A DNA stretch of 40,696 nucleotides from JAABRU01 sp050180235 (GCA_050180235.1 JBFXEJ010000054.1:1-40696), one strand, 5' to 3'; counted from the stretch's first letter, positions 1 through 9,240 are shown. Made by a program: numbers and translations. Notes: a model not told the origin generated them from the sequence alone.

Positions 1-835
1 TTATGACGGGGATAGAGACAGCCTTTGTTTTCTGATTACTAGCCGGTCGATATTATCAGTCAAAATCATGCCCCGCTTATGAAGGGGATAGAGACAAGTC
101 CCGAACCATTGCAATGGTCGCAAGTTGCTTCAGTCAAAATCATGCCCCGCTTATGAAGGGGATTGAGACAATTCTTCAACAGAATGGTATTCGCATCCGA
201 TTCTGATAAGTCAAAATCATGCCCCGCTTATGAAGGGGATTGAGACACGGGATAACAAAGTCAATGTCAGTCGCATTTTTTTTGTCAAAATCATGCCCCG
301 CTTATGAAGGGGATTGAGACAAGTTTGTCTTCAATCCAGTCTTTTATTTTTTCCTTGGTCAAAATCATGCCCCGCTTATGAAGGGGATTGAGACAATCTC
401 AAAAAAACGTCTACCAGTTCAGAGAATAAAGTCAAAATCATGCCCCGCTTATGAAGGGGATTGAGACAAGAAAAGACAAAGCGAGATTATACAACGCCTC
501 ATCCGTCAAAATCATGCCCCGCTTATGAAGGGGATTGAGACACATTTCGTCAAGGATTCTTGGAGTTTCTGTGTTTGCTGGTCAAAATCATGCCCCGCTT
601 ATGAAGGGGATTGAGACAATGTTGTATCAGGGCCGGCGCGATTTGATGGTGATGGTCAAAATCATGCCCCGCTTATGAAGGGGATTGAGACATCCGTTGC
701 TTCTTTAACACTTTTTGCAATTGCTTTGTCAAAATCATGCCCCGCTTATGAAGGGGATTGAGACATTCATGGGGTATTAATCAATAATCTCCGGAAGCGC
801 CCCGTCAAAATCATGCCCCGCTTATGAAGGGGATA
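1..835 (+). CRISPR. CRISPR array, 12 repeats visible (first partial, last truncated), 11 spacers
   Basis: Repeats of 38 nt (37 plus an invariant trailing A) begin at 59, 133, 210, 284, 358, 431, 505, 581, 655, 728 and 804; a partial repeat occupies 1-20, so the array runs off the left edge. Spacers are 35-39 nt and all different. The repeat holds an imperfect hairpin (CCCC/GGGG, with CTT-ATG-AAG at its tip) and ends in ATTGAGAC, like the ATTGAAAC 3' handles of type I/III crRNAs; this suggests plus-strand transcription and a leader to the left. The repeats at 1-20 and 59 read ATAGAGAC instead, and the first also has GACGGGG for GAAGGGG. The last repeat (804-835) loses its final bases and runs into a dispersed element. 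No cas gene is present in the window, so the subtype cannot be set. Confidence 0.97.
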
Positions 836-837
836 AA

Positions 838-1966
838 CTGTCTGAACCACGATTCACATGATTAAAGGATTTGCAAGATTTTTCAGTTAGATGCGGAGTA
901 AACGGAAATCATGGAAATCCCTTAATCCTGAAAATCAGGGTTCAGACAGACTGCACGCCCCGCTTATTCCTGTCTGAACCACGATTCACATGATTAAAGG
1001 ATTTGCAGGATTTTTCTGTGGCCTGCTACGTATTAAAAAAACCGGATTTTTTCAAAAAATCCGGTTTTTCGTAAAATCATGGAAATCCCCTAATCATGTG
1101 AATCAAGGTTCAGACAGCAGGCAGGGCGGGCACGGTTTTTTGTGCCCGCCATTTCAAAGGTGGGCACAAAAAAAACTGTGCCCACCCTACCGGAAAATCA
1201 TGGTAATCAGAAAAATCAGATGAATCACGGTTCAGACAGACTGTACGCCACGTTTATGTTTGTCTGAACCATGATTCACATGATTAAAGGATTTGCAGGA
1301 TTTTTCAGTTAGCAGGCAGGGCGGGCACGGTTTTTTGTGCCCGCCATTTCAAAGGCGGGCACAAAAAAAACTGTGCCCACCCTACCGGAAAATCATGGTA
1401 ATCAGAAAAATCAGATTAATCCCGGTTCAGACAGACTGCACGCCCCGTTTATTCCTGTCTGAACCCTGATTCACATGATTAAAGGATTTGCAGGATTTTT
1501 CTGTGGCCTGCTGCGTATTAAAAAAACCGGATTTTTTCAAAAAATCCGGTTTTTCGTAAAATCATGGAAATCCCTTAGGTGATTTCCATGAAAAAATGTA
1601 CCATCATTGTAGGGTGGGCACGGCTTTTTGTGCCCACCGTTTCAGCAGGACGGCGGGCACAAAAAAAACTGTGCCCGCCCTACGAAAAACGTTATAATCA
1701 TTAATGGAAATCCCCTAATCATGTGAATCAAGGTTCAGACAGCAGGTAGGGCGGGCACGGTTTTTTGTGCCCGCCATTTCAGATGTGGGCACAAAAAAAC
1801 TGTGCCCACCCTACCGGAAAATCATGGTAATCAGAAAAATCAGATTAATCACAGTTCAGACGAATGGGATAAACTGTCTGAACCATGATTTTCGGGATTT
1901 GCATGACAGACATGATTTTTTTTAATCCTGTCTGTCATGTTAATCCTTTGCATCATGTTCAGACAA
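838..1966. repeat. Cluster of family A inverted-repeat elements (MITE-like)
   Basis: This gene-free stretch is built from copies of a short element whose left end reads CTGTCTGAACC and right end GGTTCAGACAG. Left ends lie at 838, 970, 1260, 1455 and 1874; right ends at 939-949, 1107-1117, 1229-1239, 1424-1434 and 1732-1742, with decayed ends near 1854 and 1957. The left arm continues into a conserved block (GATTCACATGATTAAAGG at 851-868 and equivalents). Interiors differ: some carry an A/T-flanked CCGGATTTTTT hairpin (about 1035-1069 and 1517-1555), others GTGCCCGCC/GGGCACAAA hairpins (about 1120-1190, 1317-1385, 1745-1815). No transposase is present, so these are non-autonomous. Open frames here are only translations of the repeats. 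Confidence 0.85.
1574..1718. repeat. Family B element, copy 1, inside a family A element
   Basis: It is about 145 bp with ends CTTAGGTGATTTCC and GGAAATCCCCTAA and an interior of two GGGCAC...GTGCCC hairpins. It interrupts the right half of the family A copy that starts at 1455: the flanks rejoin to the intact order seen in the A copy at 970-1117. Other copies are at 6196, 9241 and 11996. Confidence 0.8.
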
Positions 1967-2018
1967 TGGTAAAATACCATTGACTTAAAGTACGGAGAGT
2001 GCCAAACTGAAATTTTGG

Positions 2019-2156
2019 TATAATACCGGTTCCCCGTTCGTTTGATCCAAATATTGTCCGCTGTTTTGGCTGTGCAAAAAACCGCTCCGCCCAATTTTTG
2101 CACTCCTCCGGATTTGCATTCCGCATTGTATAAAACCAATGGCGAATAGGCATGAG
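2019..2156. repeat. Family F element, copy 1
   Basis: Degenerate ends (ATACCGGTTCCCCGTTCG on the left, CAATGGCGAATAGG on the right) enclose a hairpin with TGCAAAAAACCGCTCCGC at 2074-2091 and AATTTTTGCACTCCTCCGG at 2093-2111. The same interior recurs in the copies at 6435-6592 and, inverted, at 29016-29146. It lies directly upstream of the cyclase gene and may carry part of its leader. Confidence 0.7.
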
Positions 2157-2212
2157 ACCTGAATTCCGGCATACTGAAATATTTATGAAAACCTTTACAA
2201 GGACAGGTTCGG

Positions 2213-4135
2213 ATGACTTCCCATCGGCGAAGAAAAAAATACGGTCTGATTCTGCTGATTGTCAGCATTGCCTGTATTCTCACACTCGCGGCTGAACGGA
2301 ATAATATTTTGAAGCCGCTGGAGAATATGTATTATGATCTGTGGCATCAGCTCGCGGGCAAACGCTTTTCTCCGCAGCATGCGGTGATTGTTGCTGTGGA
2401 TGACAGATCCCTGCTGGCCCATCCGGATGAACCTCTTGTCTTCTGGGGCCCCCATTTTGCAGCAGCCATCAAAGTGCTTCGAGAGGCAGGTGTAAGTGCC
2501 ATAGGGGTTGATTTTCTTTTTTCCGTAAGTGCGGAATCCTGGCTGAAACGGATTCAGACAACTGAAACCACCTTAAGCCGGACATTTGACATTCCTCTGC
2601 GGGAACAGATTGGTTCCGGCGGAGTGATACTCATCGGCACGGTTGTCAGAAATCAGGAAAACAAAACTGAACTTCTTCTGCCTGTAAATGACTACCTGTT
2701 TTCTCTGCCCGGTGTTCATCAGGATATCGGGCTGTCCAATCTTTATTCGGATGATGATGAGGTCATCCGCTTTTTTATTCCCCGGATTCTCAAAGATGAA
2801 CATCTGTCCGGTCTGACCTTTGCGCCGCTTCTGGCAGAAAGGGCAGCGGGAAATCTTTCGGAAAAAGGGGGGAGCAGTTTTGATGAATCTCTGCCCCGTC
2901 CTATAGGTTTTATCGGGCCGCCCGGAACATTTCCCAGAATATCTTTGGAGGATCTGCTGAAACCCGATGCCGGTTTGAATCCGGAAATACAGAAACTCAT
3001 TGGAAAGATTATCATTATTGCGCAGGAAAATTCCGGCTCCCATGACATTCATCTCACGCCCTATGCCCGGAAATTTCTCTGGCACGGAGCGCATCTTATG
3101 AGCGGGCCGGAAATTCATGCAAATATCATAGAAACCATACTCACCGGACGTTTCCCCCGTGCCCTGCCGGAGTGGATGAATTTTCTGTGGCTTATTCTTT
3201 CGGTGGGAGCCGGAACCGCGGTTTTTTTCCGGGAAAATCCGGTGCGGGGTCTGGCATATGCCCTGCTCCTGAATCTGGTATGTGCCGGAATATCATGGCT
3301 TTTTTTTCTGGAAAACCGGATTCTTCCCCTTGCGGGTATCAATATCGCACTGCTTCTGAGTTATATCGGGGCAATGGGACTGCGCCTGACACGGGAGGAA
3401 AAAATGCGTTCCCATCTTCAGCAGGTTATCGGCCCCTATGTTTCGGATACAGTGGTAAACCGTATTGTGGACAGCGGCAAACTTCCGGATCTGGGCGGGG
3501 AAATCCTCAATGTCACTGTGCTTTTTTCCGATATCCGCAATTTTACCACCATTTCGGAACAGCTCAGCCCCCGTGAGGTGGTGGAGATGCTCAACAACTA
3601 TTATACCCGTGTGTGCGAACCGATTCTTGCCAATGGCGGCATGATTGACAAATTTATCGGAGATGCGGTTATGGCGATATTCGGCGCACCTGTGTATCAG
3701 CCCGGTCATGCATGGCAGGCTGTCAGGGCGGCTGTGGAAATGGTCGGAATTGCAAAGGAGTTTCAGGAATGGATGCACACCCGTTTTCCGGACAAATCCC
3801 TGCCGTGTTTCCGTATCGGTATCGGCATTCATTCCGGTGAGGCTGTCATCGGCAATATCGGTTCGGCCCGGCGCATGGGATATACGGCCATCGGAGATAC
3901 GGTAAATATCGCGTCCCGTCTGGAAAGCCTGAGCAAAGAGCTGGGCTGGACCATTGTGGCAAGTGCGGAAACCCTCCGGCAGGCCGGGATCGGGGTGAAG
4001 TGCGGTGACTGTCACTGTGTTAAGGTCAAAGGCAGATTCGGAGAGATCAATGTGACGGAAATTCTTGACATGGAATGTCCTGATGTGAATAATGGCGGGA
4101 AAACTTTGGAAAAGGGGGATGATGAAAATGTGTAA
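2213..4135 (+). CDS. CHASE2-domain class III adenylate/guanylate cyclase
   Basis: This 640-residue membrane protein makes a cyclic nucleotide, most likely cAMP. An N-terminal membrane helix (about 11-27) is followed by an extracytoplasmic CHASE2 sensor (about 35-310), three membrane helices (about 321-339, 346-366, 371-391) and a class III cyclase domain (about 430-618). Catalytic features are visible: metal-binding D440 in FSDIRNF and D484 in IGDAVMAIFG, purine-selecting K480 and D562, and transition-state N565 and R569 in GDTVNIASR. The Lys/Asp pair favours ATP over GTP. The start follows an AAGGAC purine run. Its 3' end overlaps or abuts the FecR-like gene, and CHASE2 cyclases with a secreted FecR-like partner are a recurring arrangement. 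Inference: the periplasmic partner modulates the sensor. Confidence 0.93.
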   Translation: MTSHRRRKKYGLILLIVSIACILTLAAERNNILKPLENMYYDLWHQLAGKRFSPQHAVIVAVDDRSLLAHPDEPLVFWGPHFAAAIKVLREAGVSAIGVDFLFSVSAESWLKRIQTTETTLSRTFDIPLREQIGSGGVILIGTVVRNQENKTELLLPVNDYLFSLPGVHQDIGLSNLYSDDDEVIRFFIPRILKDEHLSGLTFAPLLAERAAGNLSEKGGSSFDESLPRPIGFIGPPGTFPRISLEDLLKPDAGLNPEIQKLIGKIIIIAQENSGSHDIHLTPYARKFLWHGAHLMSGPEIHANIIETILTGRFPRALPEWMNFLWLILSVGAGTAVFFRENPVRGLAYALLLNLVCAGISWLFFLENRILPLAGINIALLLSYIGAMGLRLTREEKMRSHLQQVIGPYVSDTVVNRIVDSGKLPDLGGEILNVTVLFSDIRNFTTISEQLSPREVVEMLNNYYTRVCEPILANGGMIDKFIGDAVMAIFGAPVYQPGHAWQAVRAAVEMVGIAKEFQEWMHTRFPDKSLPCFRIGIGIHSGEAVIGNIGSARRMGYTAIGDTVNIASRLESLSKELGWTIVASAETLRQAGIGVKCGDCHCVKVKGRFGEINVTEILDMECPDVNNGGKTLEKGDDENV

Positions 4136-4877
4136 TGGCAGATATGCGGTAATATGCGGGATATGTTTGACATATCTTATTTTTTCTGTGTTTTTTTTCA
4201 ATTCTTCCAGACCTGCGGAGGCAGGCTCGGTTCCCGATGTCGGGATGGTGACACTTCTGAAAGGAAAGGTAACATACTGGAATGACACTGCCGGACAGGA
4301 TCAGGCGGATGCCGTGAATTTTATGAAAATCCGGCAGGATGATCAGTTCCGGCTGGGACCGGATGCCTGTATCGGACTGATTTTTTTTGCCAGCGGACGC
4401 AGGGAAACCTGGGACGGCCCGGCGCATTTCAGACTGCTGGATACGGGAGGGAATGCTATGATGGGGAAAAATCCGCGGGTAAACCAGTTGCCGGTTACTG
4501 CGGTCAGAGAAATCCGGCGGATTTCCCCTCTGGTTGATCCTTCCCGCATTCAGCGCTCCGGTTATGAACAAAGCCGGGGAACTCCGGAAAAAAATCCCGG
4601 CAGGCCGGAATTTAAGTCTGATATTCTGGATGCGGATGAAAAAAAGGCTGTTGCTGCTGCAAGGCAGGTTTATGAGCAGCTCAGAAGTTTTTCTGAACCG
4701 GATGATATAGGTCCGGAACTGTATCTGTTCAATATCCTGTCTGATTATGATCAGTATGCGGAAATGGACCGGCTGCTTGCTGTTATGCGCGGCAAACAGG
4801 GAAATATGGCAGGCGCAGAGGGACTGGCGGAATGGCTCAATGATCGCTATAATGCATGGCTGAAACTGCAGTACTGA
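4122..4877 (+). CDS. Secreted FecR-like domain protein
   Basis: This protein of about 251 residues begins with a signal peptide: a charged start, a hydrophobic stretch (VICGICLTYLIFSVFFF) and a likely cleavage after AEA. The mature N-terminal half (VTLLKGKVTYW... RLGPDACIGLIFFASG) follows the FecR-like pattern, a small beta-domain found in periplasmic sensor partners. The C-terminal half is charged and helical with no recognised domain. Several in-frame starts exist (4092, 4119, 4122, 4128). The AAAGGGGG run at 4111-4118 favours 4122 or 4128, giving a short overlap with the cyclase and translational coupling. The function is inferred from the fold and the neighbour. Its end is 2 bp from the convergent HD-GYP gene. 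Confidence 0.78.
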   Translation: MKMCNGRYAVICGICLTYLIFSVFFFNSSRPAEAGSVPDVGMVTLLKGKVTYWNDTAGQDQADAVNFMKIRQDDQFRLGPDACIGLIFFASGRRETWDGPAHFRLLDTGGNAMMGKNPRVNQLPVTAVREIRRISPLVDPSRIQRSGYEQSRGTPEKNPGRPEFKSDILDADEKKAVAAARQVYEQLRSFSEPDDIGPELYLFNILSDYDQYAEMDRLLAVMRGKQGNMAGAEGLAEWLNDRYNAWLKLQY

Positions 4878-4879
4878 GA

Positions 4880-6115
4880 TCAGTGGGCATCTGTATATCT
4901 CTGCTGCACAGACCGTATGATGTCAAGACTGGAGAAAAATATTTCCACCAGTTCGGGATCAAAATGGCTTCCGGATTCTTTTTCTATTGTTTCCAGAACT
5001 TTGACCTCATCCCATGCCTCTTTGTAGCACCGGACAGAGGAAAGAGCGTCAAAAACATCGGCCAGGGCCACGATTCTTCCGAAAATCGGAATCTCCTCAC
5101 CCTTTTTTCCCCTTGCTCTTCCGTCAGCGCCGGCATATTCCGGTATGGCCAGGCCGGTGATTGGATCCACAAAACCCGGATATCCGTTTCCATCCCATCT
5201 TTCATGATGGTTCAAAGCCACATCCGCGGCTGCCTCGTCAAAGTCTGACCGCGCTCCCTCAAACAGCCTGGAACCCAGCACAGTATGCTGTTTCATGACC
5301 TCATATTCTTCCGGAGTGAAACGTGCGGGTTTCTTTAAAATCGTGTCGGATATGCCCACCTTGCCCACATCATGGAGCATGGCGGCCATGCGCAGCACAT
5401 CACGGTTGCTGTCAACCTCCTGCCGGGAATATCCATGCCTGTATGCCCATTTTTCATACAGTTCCACAGCATAACCGCCCACCCGGTTGACATGTGCGCC
5501 GGTTTCCTTGGGATCACGCATTTCAGCCATGCGGATGGTGCGCAGGATCATGGCACGGGTCATCTGCGCACGTTCCAGTGCCACAGATGCAATGCTGGCA
5601 AAGAGCATCATGATTTTTTCATCATCCGGTGAAAAGGGGATGATGTTTCCGGATTTGTCCTGCGCTTTGAGTATCTGGATAATTCCCAGAATATCTGCTT
5701 TGCTGTTCTTCAGGGGAATGGTCAGCATGGAACCGGTGCGGTAATGACTGGCCCGGTCAAACCTGTCACTGAAACCATAGGGCAGGGACGGGTCAATCCG
5801 GTACACATCCGGCAGATTGAGAATGGTGCCTGTGGTGGCGGCATATCCCGCGATGCTTTTTTCATCCACAGGAATGGAGAATGTGGAATAAATGAGTTTT
5901 TCACCGGGACACAGACGCTGCTGCAGGGTATCGTTCTGGGTATAGGAAAAATGAAGCCGATCCCTGTCGCGAATGTATATGGAACCCGCGTCCGCATTGA
6001 CAAAACGCCTGGCTTCCGTAAGAATCCGCTCCATCAGCAGATCCAGATCCTGAACCTGGTTCAGATCTATCCCCAGCCGGGTCAGTGTTTCCAGTTTTTC
6101 CTTTTCACTTAGCAT
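4880..6115 (-). CDS. GAF / HD-GYP cyclic-di-GMP phosphodiesterase
   Basis: It is about 411 residues from the chosen start, a cytoplasmic protein with a GAF sensor domain (about 20-185) and an HD-GYP hydrolase (about 190-400). Counting from the upstream in-frame start at 6154, the catalytic HD pair is H261-D262 in MLHDVGKVGI, and the HHERWDGNGYPG signature spans 316-327, so the site looks intact. HD-GYP proteins hydrolyse c-di-GMP to GMP or pGpG. I prefer the ATG at 6115 because AGGAAAGG stands nine bases upstream, whereas 6154 has no ribosome site. It is convergent with the FecR-like gene. With the PilZ protein at 6622 it suggests local c-di-GMP signalling. Confidence 0.92.
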   Translation of the reverse strand: MLSEKEKLETLTRLGIDLNQVQDLDLLMERILTEARRFVNADAGSIYIRDRDRLHFSYTQNDTLQQRLCPGEKLIYSTFSIPVDEKSIAGYAATTGTILNLPDVYRIDPSLPYGFSDRFDRASHYRTGSMLTIPLKNSKADILGIIQILKAQDKSGNIIPFSPDDEKIMMLFASIASVALERAQMTRAMILRTIRMAEMRDPKETGAHVNRVGGYAVELYEKWAYRHGYSRQEVDSNRDVLRMAAMLHDVGKVGISDTILKKPARFTPEEYEVMKQHTVLGSRLFEGARSDFDEAAADVALNHHERWDGNGYPGFVDPITGLAIPEYAGADGRARGKKGEEIPIFGRIVALADVFDALSSVRCYKEAWDEVKVLETIEKESGSHFDPELVEIFFSSLDIIRSVQQRYTDAH

Positions 6116-6195
6116 GACAAACTGCCTTTCCTGAAAAATGGTTGCCTGCATCATACACAGTCTGTCGAAGACAGCGTATGCTCCTTTGGACTGTT

Positions 6196-6344
6196 CTTAG
6201 GTGATTTCCATTAATGATTATACCGTTTTTCGTAGGGCGGGCACGGCTTTCTGTGCCCGCCGTCCTGCTGAAACTGATTTTTCACCCCCACCCCGGCCCT
6301 CCCCCATTGAGGGGGAGGGAGTTTTAGATTCAGAAATCACCTTA
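6196..6344. repeat. Family B element, copy 2 (hybrid right end)
   Basis: The left end is identical to the copy at 9241 (CTTAGGTGATTTCC...). After the GGGCACGG/GTGCCCGCC hairpin it switches to a C-rich then G-rich hairpin (CCCTCCCCCATTGAGGGGGAGGG at 6298-6320) and finishes with AGAAATCACCTTA, the end type of family C. It is probably a recombinant or heavily edited copy. Confidence 0.65.
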
Positions 6345-6592
6345 TACCGGTTCTCCATTGAAAATATACTTATGAGACACACCCTCTGCCCCTCTCAGGA
6401 GGGGATTTTCTGAAAAAATCAATGAGAAATCGGTATTATACCAATTCGCCATTGATTTTATACAATATTGTCAGTTTTTCCGGGGTTCAGCCTGCGTGTG
6501 CAAAAAACCGCTCCGCTTAATTTTTGCACTCCTCCGGATCAGTCCGGGGCGGGACTGCAGATTGTATCAGGTCAATGGCGAATCGGTATTAC
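6342..6592. repeat. Two adjacent family F elements (copies 2 and 3)
   Basis: Copy 2 (6342-6437) has ends ACCGGTTCTCCATTGA and TCAATGAGAAATCGGT around a CCCCTCTCAGGAGGGG hairpin. Copy 3 (6435-6592) has ends ACCAATTCGCCATTGA and TCAATGGCGAATCGGT around the TGCAAAAAACCGCTCC hairpin. ATTAT lies between the copies and ATTAC follows copy 3, consistent with a 5-bp target duplication. The 6116-6621 gap is otherwise empty. Confidence 0.75.
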
Positions 6593-6621
6593 GCATGCTC
6601 CTGAACCGGAATGAATCCGCA

Positions 6622-7026
6622 TCAATGCAGATTTGTATGCGGCCAGTTGTTCAGGATTTCACTGATCCGCTTTTTCAGATCCGAAGAAAGATTTGTGAAT
6701 TCACATCCCATACCCATATGATCCAGAGAACGGTGATTGAGAACCCACATGATTTTCATTCCGGTATTTTCCATAAATGAAAAACGCTCATCCGTAATTT
6801 TTATCAGGACAAGAGAATCCCCGGTGACAAGCTGGGGGCATTCATCCTTCTGAAAGGTGATTCCGATTCCCTCCTGATTCATATCCATGATAGTGCCCAT
6901 GACCTGCTGACGGTAGGGTTCCGGCAGCCTGAAAAGTCCTGAAAAACCTTCCTCGGCGGAGAAAAAAAGCCGCTGAAACCGCCGTCTTTCCTCTTCTGTC
7001 TGTTTCATATCTGTTTCCGTTTCCAA
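6622..7026 (-). CDS. PilZ-domain protein (predicted c-di-GMP receptor)
   Basis: This 134-residue protein is a single PilZ domain, a cytoplasmic c-di-GMP receptor fold. The two ligand motifs are present: RxxxR as R15-R16-F-Q-R19, and the second motif as D48-M-N50-Q-E-G53, where the usual Ser of (D/N)xSxxG is Asn. The Asn may weaken or retune binding. It is transcribed divergently from the PanP-like gene. The target is unknown; a single-domain PilZ protein normally acts by binding a motility, secretion or polysaccharide partner. The nearby HD-GYP and cyclase genes support a nucleotide-signalling role. Confidence 0.82.
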   Translation of the reverse strand: METETDMKQTEEERRRFQRLFFSAEEGFSGLFRLPEPYRQQVMGTIMDMNQEGIGITFQKDECPQLVTGDSLVLIKITDERFSFMENTGMKIMWVLNHRSLDHMGMGCEFTNLSSDLKKRISEILNNWPHTNLH

Positions 7027-7552
7027 AATGATTACCGAAAAATTGCAAACAGCGTGGCTGCCTGCAAAAGTCAGTCAGTGTCATTTCTGCAAAAACCGGA
7101 ATCCGGTATTTCCGTGTACCGGTTTTCGCCGGTGTGAGGGTCTGATCCGGTCAGGTATTATATCCGCATTCTGGCAGATTTTCAATATCATTGTTCAGAA
7201 TCTTTTTATGCCTCCGCTGATTTTTTATATCCTGCAAGGATATGTGATTCTGAAAAAACATAACTTGTGTATTTTCAAAATTTCATATATCATCTAAAAT
7301 TATTTTTTAAAAGACTGAATTGCAGATAAATTATTTAATATAATATAAACAGGTGATTGCTGCTGACAATATTTCCGGATGCATTCCGGATATGCTGATC
7401 CGGGAGCAAAAAACCGGTTTTGCCATCTGTTTCTGCCACTCAGAGCCGCAGCCGTGAGGTGCCGGCATACACCCGGATATCCGGCAGAAATCTGCTCTGC
7501 CGGAAAAAAACATGGAAAGGAAAATATACAGGGGCCTCCCTGTCATACACCA
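7027..7552. other. Gene-free spacer between divergent genes
   Basis: About 525 bp with no supported gene. The section 7190-7350 is markedly A/T-rich and contains TATAAT at 7339-7344, but no good -35 box at normal distance, so no promoter is called. I recognise no dispersed repeat here. Confidence 0.5.
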
Positions 7553-9193
7553 ATGATAAATACAGACAAAGCCATGATTGAAAAAAAAGAACTGCTAGCC
7601 AACTGGGAAACCCTGCGGAGGATATTCATCCGGCCCGAAGATGAGGCCGCCCGGACGGTTCTTGTCAAGTACATGGAGCAGATTCTTTTCGGACTTCACG
7701 ATTTTCTGGGAAAACATGTGGGCATTACCCGTGAGGCCAGTCTTGAGGAACTGTCGGAGAGATTCAAGGACAGCAGGATCAGCCCTAATCCGCAGAAAAA
7801 ACTTGCAGATGTCATCAAAGGGATTATAGAGGAAATTGCTCCTCATGCCGTCAATGTGGCTTCTCCGTATTTCATCGGCCATATGACGTCCGCCATTCCC
7901 TTTTTTATGGTTCATCTCCAGACCATTGTATCCGCGCTGCATCAGAATCCGGTCAAACTGGAAACCTCCAAAGTTGTCTCAATACTGGAGCGTCAGGTTC
8001 TGGCGAAAATTCACCGGGCCATATACGCAAACAGTGATGATTTCTATGAAAAACATATTCAGGCACCGGAAAGCACTCTGGGAAGTTTTGTGGATGACGG
8101 AACCCTGGCCAATCTGACAGCCCTGTGGATGGCCCGGAATGCCTTTTTCTGTCCCAAAAGCGGATTTGAGGGAATAGAGACCGAAGGCATGGCTGCGGCA
8201 CTGGCCGCTTACGGTTATGATCGCTGTGTGATTCTGGCATCCAGGCTGGGGCATTATTCTCTGCGCAAGGCAGGCGGAATTCTGGGCATCGGCAACGCGA
8301 ATGTCATTGCTGTGGATGTGGATCAGCACAGCCGCATGGATATGGCAAAACTCAGGACTCTGATCCGTGACATTGCACAGGACAGCCGTAAGACGAAAAT
8401 TCTCGCTGTTGTGGGTATAGCAGGTGCAACAGAAACCGGCACAGTGGATCCTCTGCCTGAGATTGCGGACATCTGCGCAGAAAACCGGATTCATTTTCAT
8501 GCGGATGCAGCATGGGGCGGTCCCACCCTGCTTTCGGAAAAATACAGACACCTGCTCACCGGCATTGAGCGGGCTGATTCTGTTACCATTGACGGCCACA
8601 AACAGTTTTACATGCCTATGGGCTGCGGCATGATTTATTTCAAAGACCCCTGTGCGGCAGATCATATCGCGTATCACGCTGCCTATGTGAACCGGCCAGG
8701 TTCAGTGGATCTGGGTATACATTCCATTGAAGGCTCCAGGTCGGCCACGTCTCTGATACTGGGCAGTGCACTGGACATCATGGGCGCAGGCGGTTATGCC
8801 CTGCTCATTGATCACGGCATTGAAACCGCAAGGGAATTTGCAGAAGAAATCCGGTCCAGATCTGATTTTGAACTGGTGACAGAACCCTGCCTCAATATCC
8901 TCACCTACCGTTTTTTCCCCTCTTCACTGCGGAAGCAGTGGCATTCCGGCACGCTGCAGGAGCGGAAGAATATCACGCAGGAACTCAACCGGATCAATAT
9001 CGCTGTTCAGCGCTTACAGCGTGAGGCAGGGAAAAGTTTTGTATCCCGCACCACACTGAAACGGACAGATCGGGATGATGTTGTGGTTCTGCGCTCTGTC
9101 ATTATGAATCCCATGACCGATATGCACATTATCCGCGAAATTTTGGATGAACAGGAGGAAATTTATTGCAGTCAGGTGAAAAACGGGGCTTGA
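7553..9193 (+). CDS. panP: PLP-dependent decarboxylase, PanP-like (aspartate 1-decarboxylase)
   Basis: This 546-residue group II PLP decarboxylase probably converts L-aspartate to beta-alanine for pantothenate and coenzyme A synthesis. Residues numbered from 7553: the SPYFIGHMTSAIPFF and NPVKLETSK blocks (about 104-140), the cofactor-holding HADAAWGG (H316, D318) and the PLP Schiff-base lysine K340 in TIDGHKQFY. Length and these blocks match my recollection of the PanP type of Vibrio and Shewanella, which replaces pyruvoyl PanD; glutamate or tyrosine decarboxylation cannot be excluded from sequence. The frame is open upstream to 7379, but those residues (RCRHTPGYPAE...) do not look like the family; 7553 gives the expected length, although its ribosome site is weak. 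7574 is an alternative. Confidence 0.78.
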   Translation: MINTDKAMIEKKELLANWETLRRIFIRPEDEAARTVLVKYMEQILFGLHDFLGKHVGITREASLEELSERFKDSRISPNPQKKLADVIKGIIEEIAPHAVNVASPYFIGHMTSAIPFFMVHLQTIVSALHQNPVKLETSKVVSILERQVLAKIHRAIYANSDDFYEKHIQAPESTLGSFVDDGTLANLTALWMARNAFFCPKSGFEGIETEGMAAALAAYGYDRCVILASRLGHYSLRKAGGILGIGNANVIAVDVDQHSRMDMAKLRTLIRDIAQDSRKTKILAVVGIAGATETGTVDPLPEIADICAENRIHFHADAAWGGPTLLSEKYRHLLTGIERADSVTIDGHKQFYMPMGCGMIYFKDPCAADHIAYHAAYVNRPGSVDLGIHSIEGSRSATSLILGSALDIMGAGGYALLIDHGIETAREFAEEIRSRSDFELVTEPCLNILTYRFFPSSLRKQWHSGTLQERKNITQELNRINIAVQRLQREAGKSFVSRTTLKRTDRDDVVVLRSVIMNPMTDMHIIREILDEQEEIYCSQVKNGA

Positions 9194-9240
9194 CAAGTCC
9201 AAAACTGAACAGATCATAAATGAACTGCCGGCAGTATTCA

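Noticed and set aside
990..1223. Open frame in the repeat region after the CRISPR array
   Set aside because: It translates family A repeat sequence and its hairpins; no ribosome site.
7316..7344. Possible promoter with TATAAT before the PanP-like gene
   Set aside because: No acceptable -35 box at 16-18 bases; the region is simply A/T-rich.
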